From the NCBI RefSeq assembly GCF_021389975.1, contig NZ_CP089981.1:4117501-4181500 (forward strand): 64,000 bases of DNA, given 5' to 3'. This stretch comes from Fulvivirga ulvae (GTDB taxonomy: Bacteria; Bacteroidota; Bacteroidia; Cytophagales; Cyclobacteriaceae). Below the pieces are notes generated by a model. The model ran no database searches and was not told where the DNA came from. It worked only from the letters and a program-made list of their open reading frames with translations. The stretch's first letter is position 1. Each line of letters begins with the position of its first letter. Shown here piece by piece: positions 8,801-17,751 of this stretch. The position numbers and the translations under genes were made by a program.

Positions 8801-11800
8801 TCCTGTTCCGTCTGCATCAGCTACTGTTGCCAGTACATCGTTGTCTGAGTAGCTGTCTACGTTCTGTGCAGCGTTTACCGTGTATACTGCTTCGCTGTCG
8901 CCGTTGAATGTCAGTGATACAGTTTGTGTGGTTGTACCACCTTCGCTGTCTGTAGTAGTAACGTCAAAGGTGTATGCTCCTGCCGCCAGTGCGCTGGCAT
9001 CACTTACCGTAATTGCTCCGGTGGTGGCATTAAGGGCTACACCTGCTGGTAAGCTGGTGCTGTTGGCCAGTACTGCGCTTGCAATTCCTGTTCCGTCTGC
9101 ATCAGCTACTGTTGCCAGTACATCGTTGTCTGAGTAGCTGTCTACGTTCTGTGCAGCGTTTACCGTGTATACTGCTTCGCTGTCGCCGTTGAATGTCAGT
9201 GATACAGTTTGTGTGGTTGTACCACCTTCGCTGTCTGTAGTAGTAACATCAAAGGTGTATGTTCCTGCCGCCAGTGCGCTGGCATCACTTACCGTAATTG
9301 CTCCGGTGGTAGCGTTCAGGGCTACACCTGCTGGTAAGCTGGTGCTGTTGGCCAGTACTGCGCTTGCAATTCCTGTTCCGCCTGCATCAGCTACTGTTGC
9401 CAGTACATCGTTGTCTGAGTAGCTGTCTAGGTTCTGTGCAGCGTTCACCGTGTATACTGCTTCGCTGTCGCCATTGAATGTCAGTGATACAGTTTGTGTG
9501 GTTGTACCACCTTCGCTGTCTGTAGTAGTAACGTCAAAGGTGTATGTTCCTGCCGCCAGTGCGCTGGCATCACTTACCGTAATTGCTCCGGTGGTGGCAT
9601 TAAGGGCTACACCTGCTGGTAAGCTGGTGCTGTTGGCCAGTACTGCGCTTGCAATTCCTGTTCCGTCTGCATCGGCTACTGTTGCCAGTACATCGTTGTC
9701 TGAGTAGCTGTCCACGTTCTGTGCAGCGTTCACCGTGTATACTGCTTCGCTGTCGCCATTGAATGTCAGTGATACAGTTTGTGTGGTTGTACCACCTTCG
9801 CTGTCTGTAGTAGTAACATCAAAGGTGTATGTTCCTGCCGCCAGTGCGCTGGCATCACTTACCGTAATTGCTCCGGTGGTAGCGTTCAGGGCTACACCTG
9901 CTGGTAAGCTGGTGCTATTGGCAAGTACGGCAGCGGTAACTCCTGTTCCATTGGCATCAGCTACTGTTGCCAGTACATCGTTGTCTGAGTAGCTGTCCAC
10001 GTTCTGTGCAGCGTTCACCGTGTATACTGCTTCGCTGTCGCCATTGAATGTCAGTGATACAGTTTGTGTGGTTGTACCACCTTCGCTGTCTGTAGTGGTA
10101 ACATCAAAGGTGTATGTTCCTGCCGCCAGTGCGCTGGCATCACTTACCGTGACCTCCCCGGTGGTGGCATTAAGGGCTACACCTGCTGGTAAGCTGGTGC
10201 TGTTTGCAAGTACGGCAGCGGTAACTCCCGTACCATTGGCATCAGCTACTGTTGCCAGTACATCATTGTTTGCATAGATATCGACGTTTTGAGCAGCATT
10301 TACTGTATAGACTGCCTCATAGTCATAAACAGTCGTTACCATTGTTGCCGCAATATTGTCATTTCCAGCAATATCCTGAGCAACTCCACTGTTTACATTA
10401 ATCGTGATGTTGCCAGCACCATTTGGTGTAATGTCAATGGTATAAGTATTACCATCCAGAGCTACAAAATTGGAGATTGACCCATTAGTAACTACAATAT
10501 CTGTGATAACAAAACCATTTACATCTTCATCAAATTCTATCTGAACATTATAGCTGGATGTATTTTCAACGATCGCAGGCGCCCCGATAATGTTGGTGGC
10601 CGGACCACTCGTATCAATTGTTAACTCGTTGTTGGACGTATCAGAAGTCATCCCACCTGCTCCATCATCAATTGTAGCAATAACTTCATAAGTACCATCG
10701 GGAGCGATTTCATTTCCTGAAGGTATCATCAATGTCCATGTACTTCCTGAAATTGATAAATTCCCGTCGCCCAATGTGTATGTTACAGCATTCACCTCTA
10801 CTGTTAATGTTTCACCTGTTTCCAGTATCGCTGCCCCTGTTATAACCGGAGTTGTGTCGTTTGTTGTTTGTGTATCCACTGTAGGTTCGGCAGGTGGATT
10901 TAGCGCTATGGTTACCGTTGTCGTAACAGGGCATAAGCCTCCAAACGAATATGTAACGGTATACGTGCCAACAATTGATGCTGACAGGTCTATTTGTCCG
11001 GTGGAACTATTTAGGGAAAGTCCACTTGCAGAAGAGAAGGTGCCTCCGTTAAGGCCAATAATAGTCGGTGTAGGATCGGTTCCTGTAGTATAGTATGTTG
11101 AAGTAGTGTATTTAATTGAATAGTTACTTAAGCATACTTGCGTGATATCATTTTCACCCGTTTCAGTCGGATCACCGTCACCATCGGCGTCCGGGTTTGT
11201 TCCATTGTCTGAAAAATCCTGATTGTCAAAAGTGGCCGTTATTCCATCATTAGGTCCTGTAACAGCAGTAGATATTATAGCCTGATTAGTATAGGCCGGG
11301 GCACTCGCACCACTCATATCAACCCTAACAGTATATCGAATAGTAATACTAGCACCAACGGCTAACTCAGTATCAACAGTACTTGCAGAGGTAGTAAGTA
11401 TGGCCAGATCACTGCTTCCATCGTATGATGAACTTATGCCACCTGAAATAAAAGTCCCACTCGTGATTACCGGTGCCGTTTGCAATGTGACGGTAGCTCC
11501 TGAAGGCAGGCCTTCCGTAATATCATCAATAATCTGTAAATTAGGAGCAGGGTTACTGGAACTGTAGTTAGTGATAATAAGATCAAAAACCACATCAAAA
11601 AGTGACCCACTAACATTACTGGTGCTAACAATATTTTTGGCTATACCAACGTCACCTGGACAAAGGGATACGGATAAAGGGAATGATTGTTCAGATGAAA
11701 CACATCCGGCAATAGTCCCAGCCGCAGTGTATACCCCTGGACTATTCACGGATAAAGTCGAGCTGGTTTCTCCTGACAATAATACTCCGTCCCGAAACCA

Positions 11801-13279
11801 TTGATAATTATCAAAACCTTCTGCATTCAAAATAACAGGTAAATTGTCTGGGATACATGTTGAAGAATTGTATCCGCCAGGAGTTTCAATTACAGGAGTT
11901 GTTGTAAACCCTGAAAAAAAACCTGCACCACCTATATTGCCGCTTTCAATCGTTAAAGAAACTCTTATTGGTCTGGGACTCTCCACGGTTACATCCCCAG
12001 TATAACCCGTAATTTTATATGTAACATAATTAGAATTACCCGTGACAGCTTTTGCCCCAGTAGAAACATCTGTAACATTACCTAGTTCGTCCGTGATAGT
12101 AACAGCCTGACCGGCTTCTGCAATAATTTGAATAACGGGGTTCCCTAATTGATCAATATCTGGTATATCTACATTTGTGCCTCCCAGACAAATAATCGGA
12201 GGCATATAATTCATACCTAGTTGTCTTTCATTGGTACTTGAGCTACCATTAAGCCCTTGATATACATATACTGGCTGGTTGGCAGTAATATACATATTTT
12301 GATTTGCTGAGTAGTCGGCTGCCGTTAATCTTATAAATTCTCCAGCGCTCAAAGGGCTTGAGTTATAAGGTGACGAATTTCCATTCACATAAATGTTTGT
12401 CCCATCAGTATGGGCTACAACAATTACATTTTCACTGTCTGTGCCTTCACCTTTTACTAAAATATATTCAAAACCAGTCTCTTCAATTGGGGCTATTTGG
12501 TCAATTCCAATATCTCTTCCTGCATTTGTACCTCCGGGTGAACCCGCAAGCCATGACCCGGAATTCACTACAATATCTTTATCAGAAGCAATTCGGGTCC
12601 CGTTGACATTATTAAGGTTATCTGCTGACGGATTATCAGCAAAAGCTGCCATAACATATGACTGGCCATGGTTTAAATTGATTGCTATAGAACCACTTCC
12701 CTCTGATACATTTTCAAAATCTACAGCATCAAAATCACTAATTGTTACGGTGGTATTGTCTTCAGTGGCCATGATACTGAAAACGTGAGCTTTCCTTCCC
12801 GTTTCACCTGAAGTATTCCATATGTGGCCAGTTCTGAATTCAGTGCCAAAGCCTGCTGTTCCTTTAGATGTCAAAAATCCGGCTTGTGCTGATTCTGAAA
12901 CCCTGATACTTGCAAAGAATGATTTATTCCCGGTTAAGATTAAGCCTTCATCAGATACTATGGTAGCTAGAGCCGTATCATCAATCAAAAATTTAGTTCC
13001 TGTTCCCTTAGTACCACCGGAGCTCAGGGGTATTATAGCCGGGGTTGACCTGCTTACTGATACTGGCGAAAATGGCAAGGGATTACCTGCTCCATCAGTG
13101 ACAGTAACATCGAAGACGGTAGTTTGGGGGGTACTTATAACTAAATATATATCCTCACTGGCTCCGTCTGCACGATCTTCCCGTCCATAAAAAGGAGGGA
13201 TATAGTGTTTTGTATCCAACTGTCCATATACATTAATGGATGTGATTAAAAAAAATAAAAGAAAATAAAAAATCTTCAT
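5879..13279 (-). CDS. Giant T9SS surface adhesin with tandem Ig-like repeats and gliding-associated C-terminal domain
   Basis: 2466 residues. After a signal peptide comes an IgGFc-binding-like region (about 20-470, beginning with a KHYIPPFYGR-type motif), an Ig-like segment (about 475-545), a DUF11-like domain (about 550-690), further Ig-like strands (to about 985), twelve near-identical 95-residue Ig/cadherin-like repeats (988-2127) and one diverged repeat (2128 to about 2217). Asp/Gly-rich calcium-binding repeats follow (about 2218-2365, DSDGDG and YLDTDDDGDG motifs, thrombospondin type 3-like). The end is a gliding motility-associated (type B) C-terminal domain with FSPGS, VYNRWGNLVF and DGTYFYVID, finishing GYVIIKR. 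It is probably exported by the T9SS and displayed on the cell surface as a calcium-stiffened adhesin. The downstream PorP/SprF and PorE-like genes form its unit. Ligand unknown. Confidence 0.9.
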   Translation of the reverse strand: MKIFYFLLFFLITSINVYGQLDTKHYIPPFYGREDRADGASEDIYLVISTPQTTVFDVTVTDGAGNPLPFSPVSVSRSTPAIIPLSSGGTKGTGTKFLIDDTALATIVSDEGLILTGNKSFFASIRVSESAQAGFLTSKGTAGFGTEFRTGHIWNTSGETGRKAHVFSIMATEDNTTVTISDFDAVDFENVSEGSGSIAINLNHGQSYVMAAFADNPSADNLNNVNGTRIASDKDIVVNSGSWLAGSPGGTNAGRDIGIDQIAPIEETGFEYILVKGEGTDSENVIVVAHTDGTNIYVNGNSSPYNSSPLSAGEFIRLTAADYSANQNMYITANQPVYVYQGLNGSSSTNERQLGMNYMPPIICLGGTNVDIPDIDQLGNPVIQIIAEAGQAVTITDELGNVTDVSTGAKAVTGNSNYVTYKITGYTGDVTVESPRPIRVSLTIESGNIGGAGFFSGFTTTPVIETPGGYNSSTCIPDNLPVILNAEGFDNYQWFRDGVLLSGETSSTLSVNSPGVYTAAGTIAGCVSSEQSFPLSVSLCPGDVGIAKNIVSTSNVSGSLFDVVFDLIITNYSSSNPAPNLQIIDDITEGLPSGATVTLQTAPVITSGTFISGGISSSYDGSSDLAILTTSASTVDTELAVGASITIRYTVRVDMSGASAPAYTNQAIISTAVTGPNDGITATFDNQDFSDNGTNPDADGDGDPTETGENDITQVCLSNYSIKYTTSTYYTTGTDPTPTIIGLNGGTFSSASGLSLNSSTGQIDLSASIVGTYTVTYSFGGLCPVTTTVTIALNPPAEPTVDTQTTNDTTPVITGAAILETGETLTVEVNAVTYTLGDGNLSISGSTWTLMIPSGNEIAPDGTYEVIATIDDGAGGMTSDTSNNELTIDTSGPATNIIGAPAIVENTSSYNVQIEFDEDVNGFVITDIVVTNGSISNFVALDGNTYTIDITPNGAGNITINVNSGVAQDIAGNDNIAATMVTTVYDYEAVYTVNAAQNVDIYANNDVLATVADANGTGVTAAVLANSTSLPAGVALNATTGEVTVSDASALAAGTYTFDVTTTDSEGGTTTQTVSLTFNGDSEAVYTVNAAQNVDSYSDNDVLATVADANGTGVTAAVLANSTSLPAGVALNATTGAITVSDASALAAGTYTFDVTTTDSEGGTTTQTVSLTFNGDSEAVYTVNAAQNVDSYSDNDVLATVADADGTGIASAVLANSTSLPAGVALNATTGAITVSDASALAAGTYTFDVTTTDSEGGTTTQTVSLTFNGDSEAVYTVNAAQNLDSYSDNDVLATVADAGGTGIASAVLANSTSLPAGVALNATTGAITVSDASALAAGTYTFDVTTTDSEGGTTTQTVSLTFNGDSEAVYTVNAAQNVDSYSDNDVLATVADADGTGIASAVLANSTSLPAGVALNATTGAITVSDASALAAGAYTFDVTTTDSEGGTTTQTVSLTFNGDSEAVYTVNAAQNVDSYSDNDVLATVADADGTGIASAVLANSTSLPAGVALNATTGAITVSDASALAAGAYTFDVTTTDSEGGTTTQTVSLTFNGDSEAVYTVNAAQNVDSYSENDVLATVTDADGTGVTAAVLANSTSLPAGVALNATTGAITVSDASALAAGTYTFDVTTTDSEGGTTTQTVSLTFNGDSEAVYTVNTPQNADSYSDNDVLATVTDADGTGIASAVLANSTSLPAGVALNATTGEVTVSDASALAAGTYTFDVTTTDSEGGTTTQTVSLTFNGDSEAVYTVNAAQNVDSYSDNDVLATVADANGTGVTAAVLANSTSLPAGVTLNATTGEVTVSDASALAAGTYTFDVTTTDSEGGTTTQTVSLTFNGDSEAVYTVNAAQNLDSYSDNDVLATVTDADGTGIASAVLANSTSLPAGVALNATTGAITVSDASALAAGTYTFDVTTTDSEGGTTTQTVSLTFNGDSEAVYTVNAAQNVDSYSDNDVLATVADADGTGIASAVLANSTSLPAGVALNATTGAITVSDASALAAGTYTFDVTTTDSEGGTTTQTVSLTFNGDSEAVYTVNAAQNVDSYSDNDVLATVTDADGTGIASAVLANSTSLPAGVALNATTGAITVSDASALAAGTYTFDVTTTDSEGGTTTQTVSLTFNGDSEAVYTVNAAQNVDSYSDNDVLATVADADGVITNAVVVNGSTLPAGMIMSSTTGEITVADNSLLVPGVYTITITTTDVQDGTTTQTVTIQILDSGITDSDGDGVTDSDEDINGDGDLTNDDSDGDGIPDYLDTDDDGDGVSTADEDVDGDGDPTNDDTDGDGTADYLDTDDDGDGEATSDEDHDNDGDPTNDDTDGDGTADYLDEDDDGDGLASADEDGNGDGDLDNDDCDRNGVPDYLDPKPCDNVLDPEEGFSPGSAQFGTWIINGIENYPDNAVKVYNRWGNLVFETEGYNNNDKAWTGIANGKLLIGTEAPDGTYFYVIDLGDGSKPLSGYVIIKR
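6170..6626 (-). repeat. Asp-rich calcium-binding (thrombospondin type 3-like) repeats
   Basis: This part of the adhesin gene encodes four diverged units built from DSDGDG..., DEDxNGDGD and NDDxDGDGxxDYLD. Regularly spaced Asp at 1-3-5 positions is the pattern of calcium-binding loops. The stretch links the Ig-like repeats to the sorting domain, where such linkers usually become rigid when calcium is bound. Confidence 0.85.
6899..10318 (-). repeat. Twelve tandem 285-bp repeats inside the adhesin gene
   Basis: Units start every 285 bp exactly, from 10318 down to 6899, each encoding EAVYTVNAAQN... through SLTFNGDS (95 residues). A thirteenth, clearly diverged unit continues to about 6627. Differences between the twelve are few and shuffled: GTGIASAV versus GTGVTAAV, AITV versus EVTV, GTYTF versus GAYTF. 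Units 5 and 6 (counted from the protein N-terminus) share the rare GAYTF form and are neighbours. This fits recent unequal crossover and gene conversion. Copy number may be variable and prone to assembly collapse. Confidence 0.97.
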
Positions 13280-13520
13280 GTTAACTATGTTAGTCGTTCA
13301 ATGTAATTCATTACAAGTATTTACAAGATATCAATAGAGGATCAAGTAATAAAAATTAATAGATGTATGGATTGCTCCTATCGGTGGAAAGACTTCCTGG
13401 CTCGGCAAAAGATAAAATGGATACTTCTATTTTTTTTAGAATCTGGATTTAGTTAATGAGACAAGGCTTTCAAATGGTAACCAATATTTTCGATCTGTAT
13501 ATTAAAAACCTTTAACGGGT
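13280..13520 (-). promoter_or_regulatory. 5' region of the adhesin unit with possible -7 element and hairpin
   Basis: On the minus strand, TATCTTTTG (13406-13414) is one base longer than the TAnnTTTG -7 consensus. It is followed by GCCGAGCCAGG and a small hairpin GGAA-gtct-TTCC (13386-13397), then ACCGATAGGAGC. If transcription starts near 13399, the adhesin mRNA has a leader of about 120 nt before ATG at 13279. I do not recognise a riboswitch family. The rest of the interval is AT-rich with no gene. Confidence 0.3.
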
Positions 13521-16500
13521 TTAGTGTTTTATTAAAATTCTTTCGGGAATACCTCCAACACTGCTTTTGAAAATATACATGCCATTCTTCCATTCGCTTA
13601 CATTTAAAACATTTCGTCCAAGGGTAAGCTTACCTGCCTTAACACGTTTGCCTGAGATTGACACTATTTCAAACATTATGTTTTCTGAAAGTGTATTATT
13701 TATTATAAGTTTTTCCGAGGCAGGGTTAGGGAATACCTTTATGCTAACGGTAGCGGATTGATTGCTGATTCTATCAACATAAATTACATCAAAACCTGTT
13801 TCAGTACCATCAAAGTCCATTTGTTTGAGCTTGTAATATGTTCTAATGGAAGGATTAGAATCCAGAGTCTCATATTGGTTTAAAGTGACAGAAGTTCCCT
13901 GTCCCTGCATTTTAGTTAGAAATTTCCAATCTTGCCCATTATGACTTTTTTCCAAAATGAAATAATCATTATTAACTTCTGATAATGTTATCCACGAAAT
14001 ACGGTTACTACTACCAGTGTTTTTTGCTTTAAATTCTAGTAATTCTACTGGTAACAAGTTTTCTGTACTGGTTTTAGTAAATCTTCCAAATTGGTTAATT
14101 TTAGAAGAAGAAAACATATTGTTAGGTAAATCAACAATGGTAGATAGTGCCTTCCATTCATCAGTATAGCTCGCATCATTTGTTATATGAATATTTGAAG
14201 CATCCATATCCAGTGTGCCTAAATATGCGGGATCATATTTAGATGAAAGTGCGTAGTTATAGATATTTTCGTTTGGTCCACTTGCAGAGATATCAGTATA
14301 ATTATTTGCAACATTATAAACCCCTGAATTTGCAGGCCAGGCGCCTCCATAAAACCTGGCACTTATCTGATCAGGCAAGTCTGAGCCTATGTCGAAGTTA
14401 ATTGTAAAGCGCTCTACCTCATTTATATAGATCGTATAATCCACTCCAGTGAGAAAGGGACCATTTAAGGTAACTAGCGGAGGGAGCGAAAATGACGGAT
14501 CTGCATTAAATTCATATGCACCAAGATCCAGACCGCCGTCAACCACTGTGGTAGGACGTTCAACTCCATTTAAATCATCAGTAACAGATAGAAGATGAAC
14601 ACCCATCCCACTCACATTCCAACTGTTTGAATTCGAGATGTCTGGCATAAGGTAATTTTGAGATGAAAAACCGGGGTCTCCGAATAAAGATGATTTATCA
14701 TTCCCTGTTGTCATTCGCCATGATGACAATTGAGTGTTGCCATCGGTTAGGAGATCAGTAAGATTCCCAACTAATCCAATATAATTGTTGGTGTAGCTTT
14801 CATTGGCTGCTACATGATATGCATTATAATCAATGTATGACATTTGTGAGGCAGCTGTTTCAATAAACACGGCTAACGCTGATGCCTTACCTCCCAGAGT
14901 ACTGGCGCCCCCTAAATCATTTTTCACTATATTATTTCTTATATCGACATTGGTGGTATTGGCTGCTACCGCGATACCCATAGATACCGAAGTGGTAAAA
15001 TCCATCTCATTTCCATACATATATATGGAATTATTATATACTTTGATTCCTGATTGATTATAAAGTTGAATCCATCCAACCTCACCTCCTAAGCCTAAAA
15101 ATATAGCGACAGGATTCAGAAAGCCGGCGTTGGCTGTAGAGCTAGCTCCATTTCCGGCAATACCTCTTATTTCGTTATTCCGAATTATGATGTTACAATC
15201 TGGGAGTCCTGAGTATACGTTTATAGCATGAGCACTGATATTAGATGTAGCATCTCCGGTGAAGCCTAAATTAAAGATTTTGTTTTTTTCTATAATCAGG
15301 TTTTTACAATTTTGATCTGCAACAATACCATCATCTGCATGTAGGTCCTCTCTGTCAAAGTCACCAATGGTATTAGCGGATACCAAGCCATTATCAACTC
15401 CTAAAATGTGAATGCCGCTTTCTTTAATTTGATTGTTTATATCCTGAGACGCCATTTCATTGTCGATGATCGTAACGTTTAGGGCCAGGCTGTTCCCATT
15501 ATAACCTAAAACAGCCCTGTCAACCCCATCAATGTGAATCGCTTCTTTTACTGATTGAAATTTATTGTTTTTAATTGTCAAATTATTAAATGCTGCTTCC
15601 GAACTGAAATGACTGTTCGAAGTGTTGGCGTTAAATAGGCCTGCGATTATGCCATAGCCATTATCCTGACTATTGGTTTCCAGATTCGAATTTTCCACCA
15701 CTATATTTTCCATAATATTGACTTCATCAATTCCAGCGAGAAATACAGGCATAACATAGTTAGAAGTATTGTCATTAGAGGTGATAGTAAGGTCTCGGCT
15801 GTTGCCACCTACGGTATTTGATCCATCAATAGTAATATTACTCACACCTCTAAATGTCAGTGTTCCCAGATTGGTTTCACTAAAATTATCACCAGTAATA
15901 ACGGGTGTATTTCCAGACCCTGGCTTAATAGTAAGTTTATAGGTTCCCATCCCAGGGTATGGTGTAGTAGTTCCGTCTCCCAGTACCAGAGGAAATGTTT
16001 CAAAATCGCTCGAATAATTAGTGTCGGTCAGATAAAAATTTACATCGGCACTTTGACCATAATTGCTTAAGTAATCAAAAGCATTTGTAAGTGTTGCAAA
16101 GCTCTCGCCATTATTTAAGCCTATAGTATAGCTTCCTGCCAAAGGAGGATTGGCAATAGGTTCATTGGTTATGAGTAGGTTATCTATTGTAGCAGGAGGT
16201 TGGTCCAGAATGAAGTTATTGTCATTTTTCCAGTTAAACACAAGTGTAGCCCCAAAAACTGAATTTTGAATGAAGGTGAGATGGCTACTATTTAGATTTA
16301 TTGTGTATCTATTCCAGGCAGGAGCATTATATAGATAACCAATTAATATCGAGTTTGTACTATTTAAATTGTTATCTGTAGCCACAACAGAAGCATCAAT
16401 ATCCGCTAAATAAATAGCCATATAATCCGCGCCTAAAGTTATTTCTCCATCCGCATGACCATCAAACTGTATCTTTATGTTCTGGTCAGTAACTACAGCA

Positions 16501-16769
16501 GGCCAATCAGGTTGTATCCATACACTATGGTCTGATGTAATATTGTTATAAGTATTATTACCATCCCCGGTAGAAATACCTAAACAATTGTTCCCGGAAG
16601 TAAAATCGCTGTTTTGACCAAGGACGTACCACTCATTATCTGTTACACCGTTGGTTACAGATTTAACCCAGCCGGGCAAGCCTCCCTCGAAATCCTCAAA
16701 TAATATTACATTTTGTGCTAGTGCCAGGTTGGTTATAAAAATGTGGAAAATTAAAATTAACTTTTTCAT
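13521..16769 (-). CDS. Secreted beta-helix protein with T9SS type A sorting domain
   Basis: 1082 residues with a signal peptide ending at LALAQ. The N-terminal 200 residues resemble a choice-of-anchor J carbohydrate-binding-like domain (LFEDFEGGLPGWV). Residues about 250-750 are rich in N-N/I-x-I-x-N rungs such as NLTIKNNKF and NLIIEKNKIF, the pattern of a right-handed parallel beta-helix as in polysaccharide-acting surface proteins. After Ig-like strands comes a type A T9SS sorting domain (FPNPASEKLII ... GMYIFKS ... ERILIKH). The protein is expected outside the cell, anchored to lipopolysaccharide or released. No catalytic residues can be assigned, so enzyme or adhesin remains open. It is a separate unit, 241 bp from the adhesin gene. 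Confidence 0.85.
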   Translation of the reverse strand: MKKLILIFHIFITNLALAQNVILFEDFEGGLPGWVKSVTNGVTDNEWYVLGQNSDFTSGNNCLGISTGDGNNTYNNITSDHSVWIQPDWPAVVTDQNIKIQFDGHADGEITLGADYMAIYLADIDASVVATDNNLNSTNSILIGYLYNAPAWNRYTINLNSSHLTFIQNSVFGATLVFNWKNDNNFILDQPPATIDNLLITNEPIANPPLAGSYTIGLNNGESFATLTNAFDYLSNYGQSADVNFYLTDTNYSSDFETFPLVLGDGTTTPYPGMGTYKLTIKPGSGNTPVITGDNFSETNLGTLTFRGVSNITIDGSNTVGGNSRDLTITSNDNTSNYVMPVFLAGIDEVNIMENIVVENSNLETNSQDNGYGIIAGLFNANTSNSHFSSEAAFNNLTIKNNKFQSVKEAIHIDGVDRAVLGYNGNSLALNVTIIDNEMASQDINNQIKESGIHILGVDNGLVSANTIGDFDREDLHADDGIVADQNCKNLIIEKNKIFNLGFTGDATSNISAHAINVYSGLPDCNIIIRNNEIRGIAGNGASSTANAGFLNPVAIFLGLGGEVGWIQLYNQSGIKVYNNSIYMYGNEMDFTTSVSMGIAVAANTTNVDIRNNIVKNDLGGASTLGGKASALAVFIETAASQMSYIDYNAYHVAANESYTNNYIGLVGNLTDLLTDGNTQLSSWRMTTGNDKSSLFGDPGFSSQNYLMPDISNSNSWNVSGMGVHLLSVTDDLNGVERPTTVVDGGLDLGAYEFNADPSFSLPPLVTLNGPFLTGVDYTIYINEVERFTINFDIGSDLPDQISARFYGGAWPANSGVYNVANNYTDISASGPNENIYNYALSSKYDPAYLGTLDMDASNIHITNDASYTDEWKALSTIVDLPNNMFSSSKINQFGRFTKTSTENLLPVELLEFKAKNTGSSNRISWITLSEVNNDYFILEKSHNGQDWKFLTKMQGQGTSVTLNQYETLDSNPSIRTYYKLKQMDFDGTETGFDVIYVDRISNQSATVSIKVFPNPASEKLIINNTLSENIMFEIVSISGKRVKAGKLTLGRNVLNVSEWKNGMYIFKSSVGGIPERILIKH

Positions 16770-16897
16770 TGATATGTGATTTTAGCATTGTTAATTGATA
16801 TTCTATAAATAGCTTTCAAGGGTAGTTAGCAAATGACAAACTGTAAGCATGATCATAATGAAACCGGTTGATGTCAACTAAAACTTAAAAAGCCATG

Positions 16898-17446
16898 TTA
16901 GGTGAGTTCTGGTGTGCTGATACTATTTATATCTTCATACAGTATCTCATTGGTTTTCCTGATCTCTTCATCAAGTTCCATTGAGGAATTTTTTAATTCT
17001 TGAAATAGCAGTTTCCTCTCGCTTTCATTCAGGGCATCCTTATCAAAAAGATTTATAATACCCAGAATTCTGGCAAGCGGTCCCCTTATTTTATGTCCAG
17101 CGAGGAATAGATATCGGGTGATTTGCTCTTGGAGTTGCTCTATTCTCAAATGCCGAGAATAATTTTCCTTTTTCAGGTGTTCCATAGATTTTTTTAAGCT
17201 TCCCAACTCATCCTTTATATGGTTGGGTTCTGATATTTGCTTAGTCGTAGTTTGATGGTTGAACAACTTAGAGCTAGATAAGGATTGATCTTGAATGATA
17301 AGGTCCATCATTAAAAGAGAGTTAATAATTAAAAATAATTGGATACCGTCCATTGTATTCCACTCTAAATTCTTCACTTCAAGTGCTTCTGTTATAATGC
17401 CTAATAAAATGGTAGAAGGCATGTCTAATAGTGAGTTGAAAAACAT
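16898..17446 (-). CDS. Orphan histidine-kinase dimerisation (DHp) domain protein without ATPase domain
   Basis: 182 residues. The first 55 are hydrophobic and helical without a clear membrane segment. Residues about 75-112 form a probable coiled coil. Then comes an H-box, LAGHKIRGPLARILGIINLF, with H118 in the position of the phosphorylated His; the R-G-P-L-A-R-I-L-G form is typical of Bacteroidota sensor kinases. The paired second helix follows (about 140-170) and the protein ends with no HATPase domain. Only 128 bp separate its stop from the next gene, so the catalytic domain is not hidden downstream. It could be a truncated kinase, a phosphotransfer protein with an intact acceptor His, or a dominant regulator of another kinase. 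Confidence 0.6.
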   Translation of the reverse strand: MFFNSLLDMPSTILLGIITEALEVKNLEWNTMDGIQLFLIINSLLMMDLIIQDQSLSSSKLFNHQTTTKQISEPNHIKDELGSLKKSMEHLKKENYSRHLRIEQLQEQITRYLFLAGHKIRGPLARILGIINLFDKDALNESERKLLFQELKNSSMELDEEIRKTNEILYEDINSISTPELT

Positions 17447-17751
17447 AAAGGATTGATCCAGTTGGTTTAATAATTGAAATTTCTTATTAATGAATTGATA
17501 AAACTAATTTATTGGACGAGTGGGATGATCTTGTCGATGAGATGTTGCCTTTCTCAAGATGAAAGACGAATACAAATAGTTGTTTTTTTAATACAAGACT
17601 AAGCTCTATGTTTTGTTATTTTAAGTATTGATCATTTCCTTTGAAATGACAAATCAGAACCAGCTCCAGGTGGTGTTAACAGTGTATAGCTCCATGGAGT
17701 TACCCACAATTAACACCTACTATAACAATAATAATTAATAGAAATTTATAC
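17447..17751. other. Gene-free AT-rich interval
   Basis: No convincing reading frame on either strand. It contains the hairpin CTTTC-atcttga-GAAAG (minus-strand sense, near 17553-17569) in what would be the 5' region of the orphan DHp gene. The interval begins a decayed kilobase that ends at the CAT tRNA. Confidence 0.5.

Noticed and set aside
6885..10277. Twelve plus-strand open frames of 85 codons, one per adhesin repeat
   Set aside because: They are the antisense of the 285-bp repeats and recur only because the repeat does; codon pattern, signal and family evidence all lie on the minus strand.
6899..10318. Regular tandem repeats considered as a CRISPR array or minisatellite
   Set aside because: Units are 285 bp, contiguous, in frame and coding, with no unique spacers; no cas genes are in the window.
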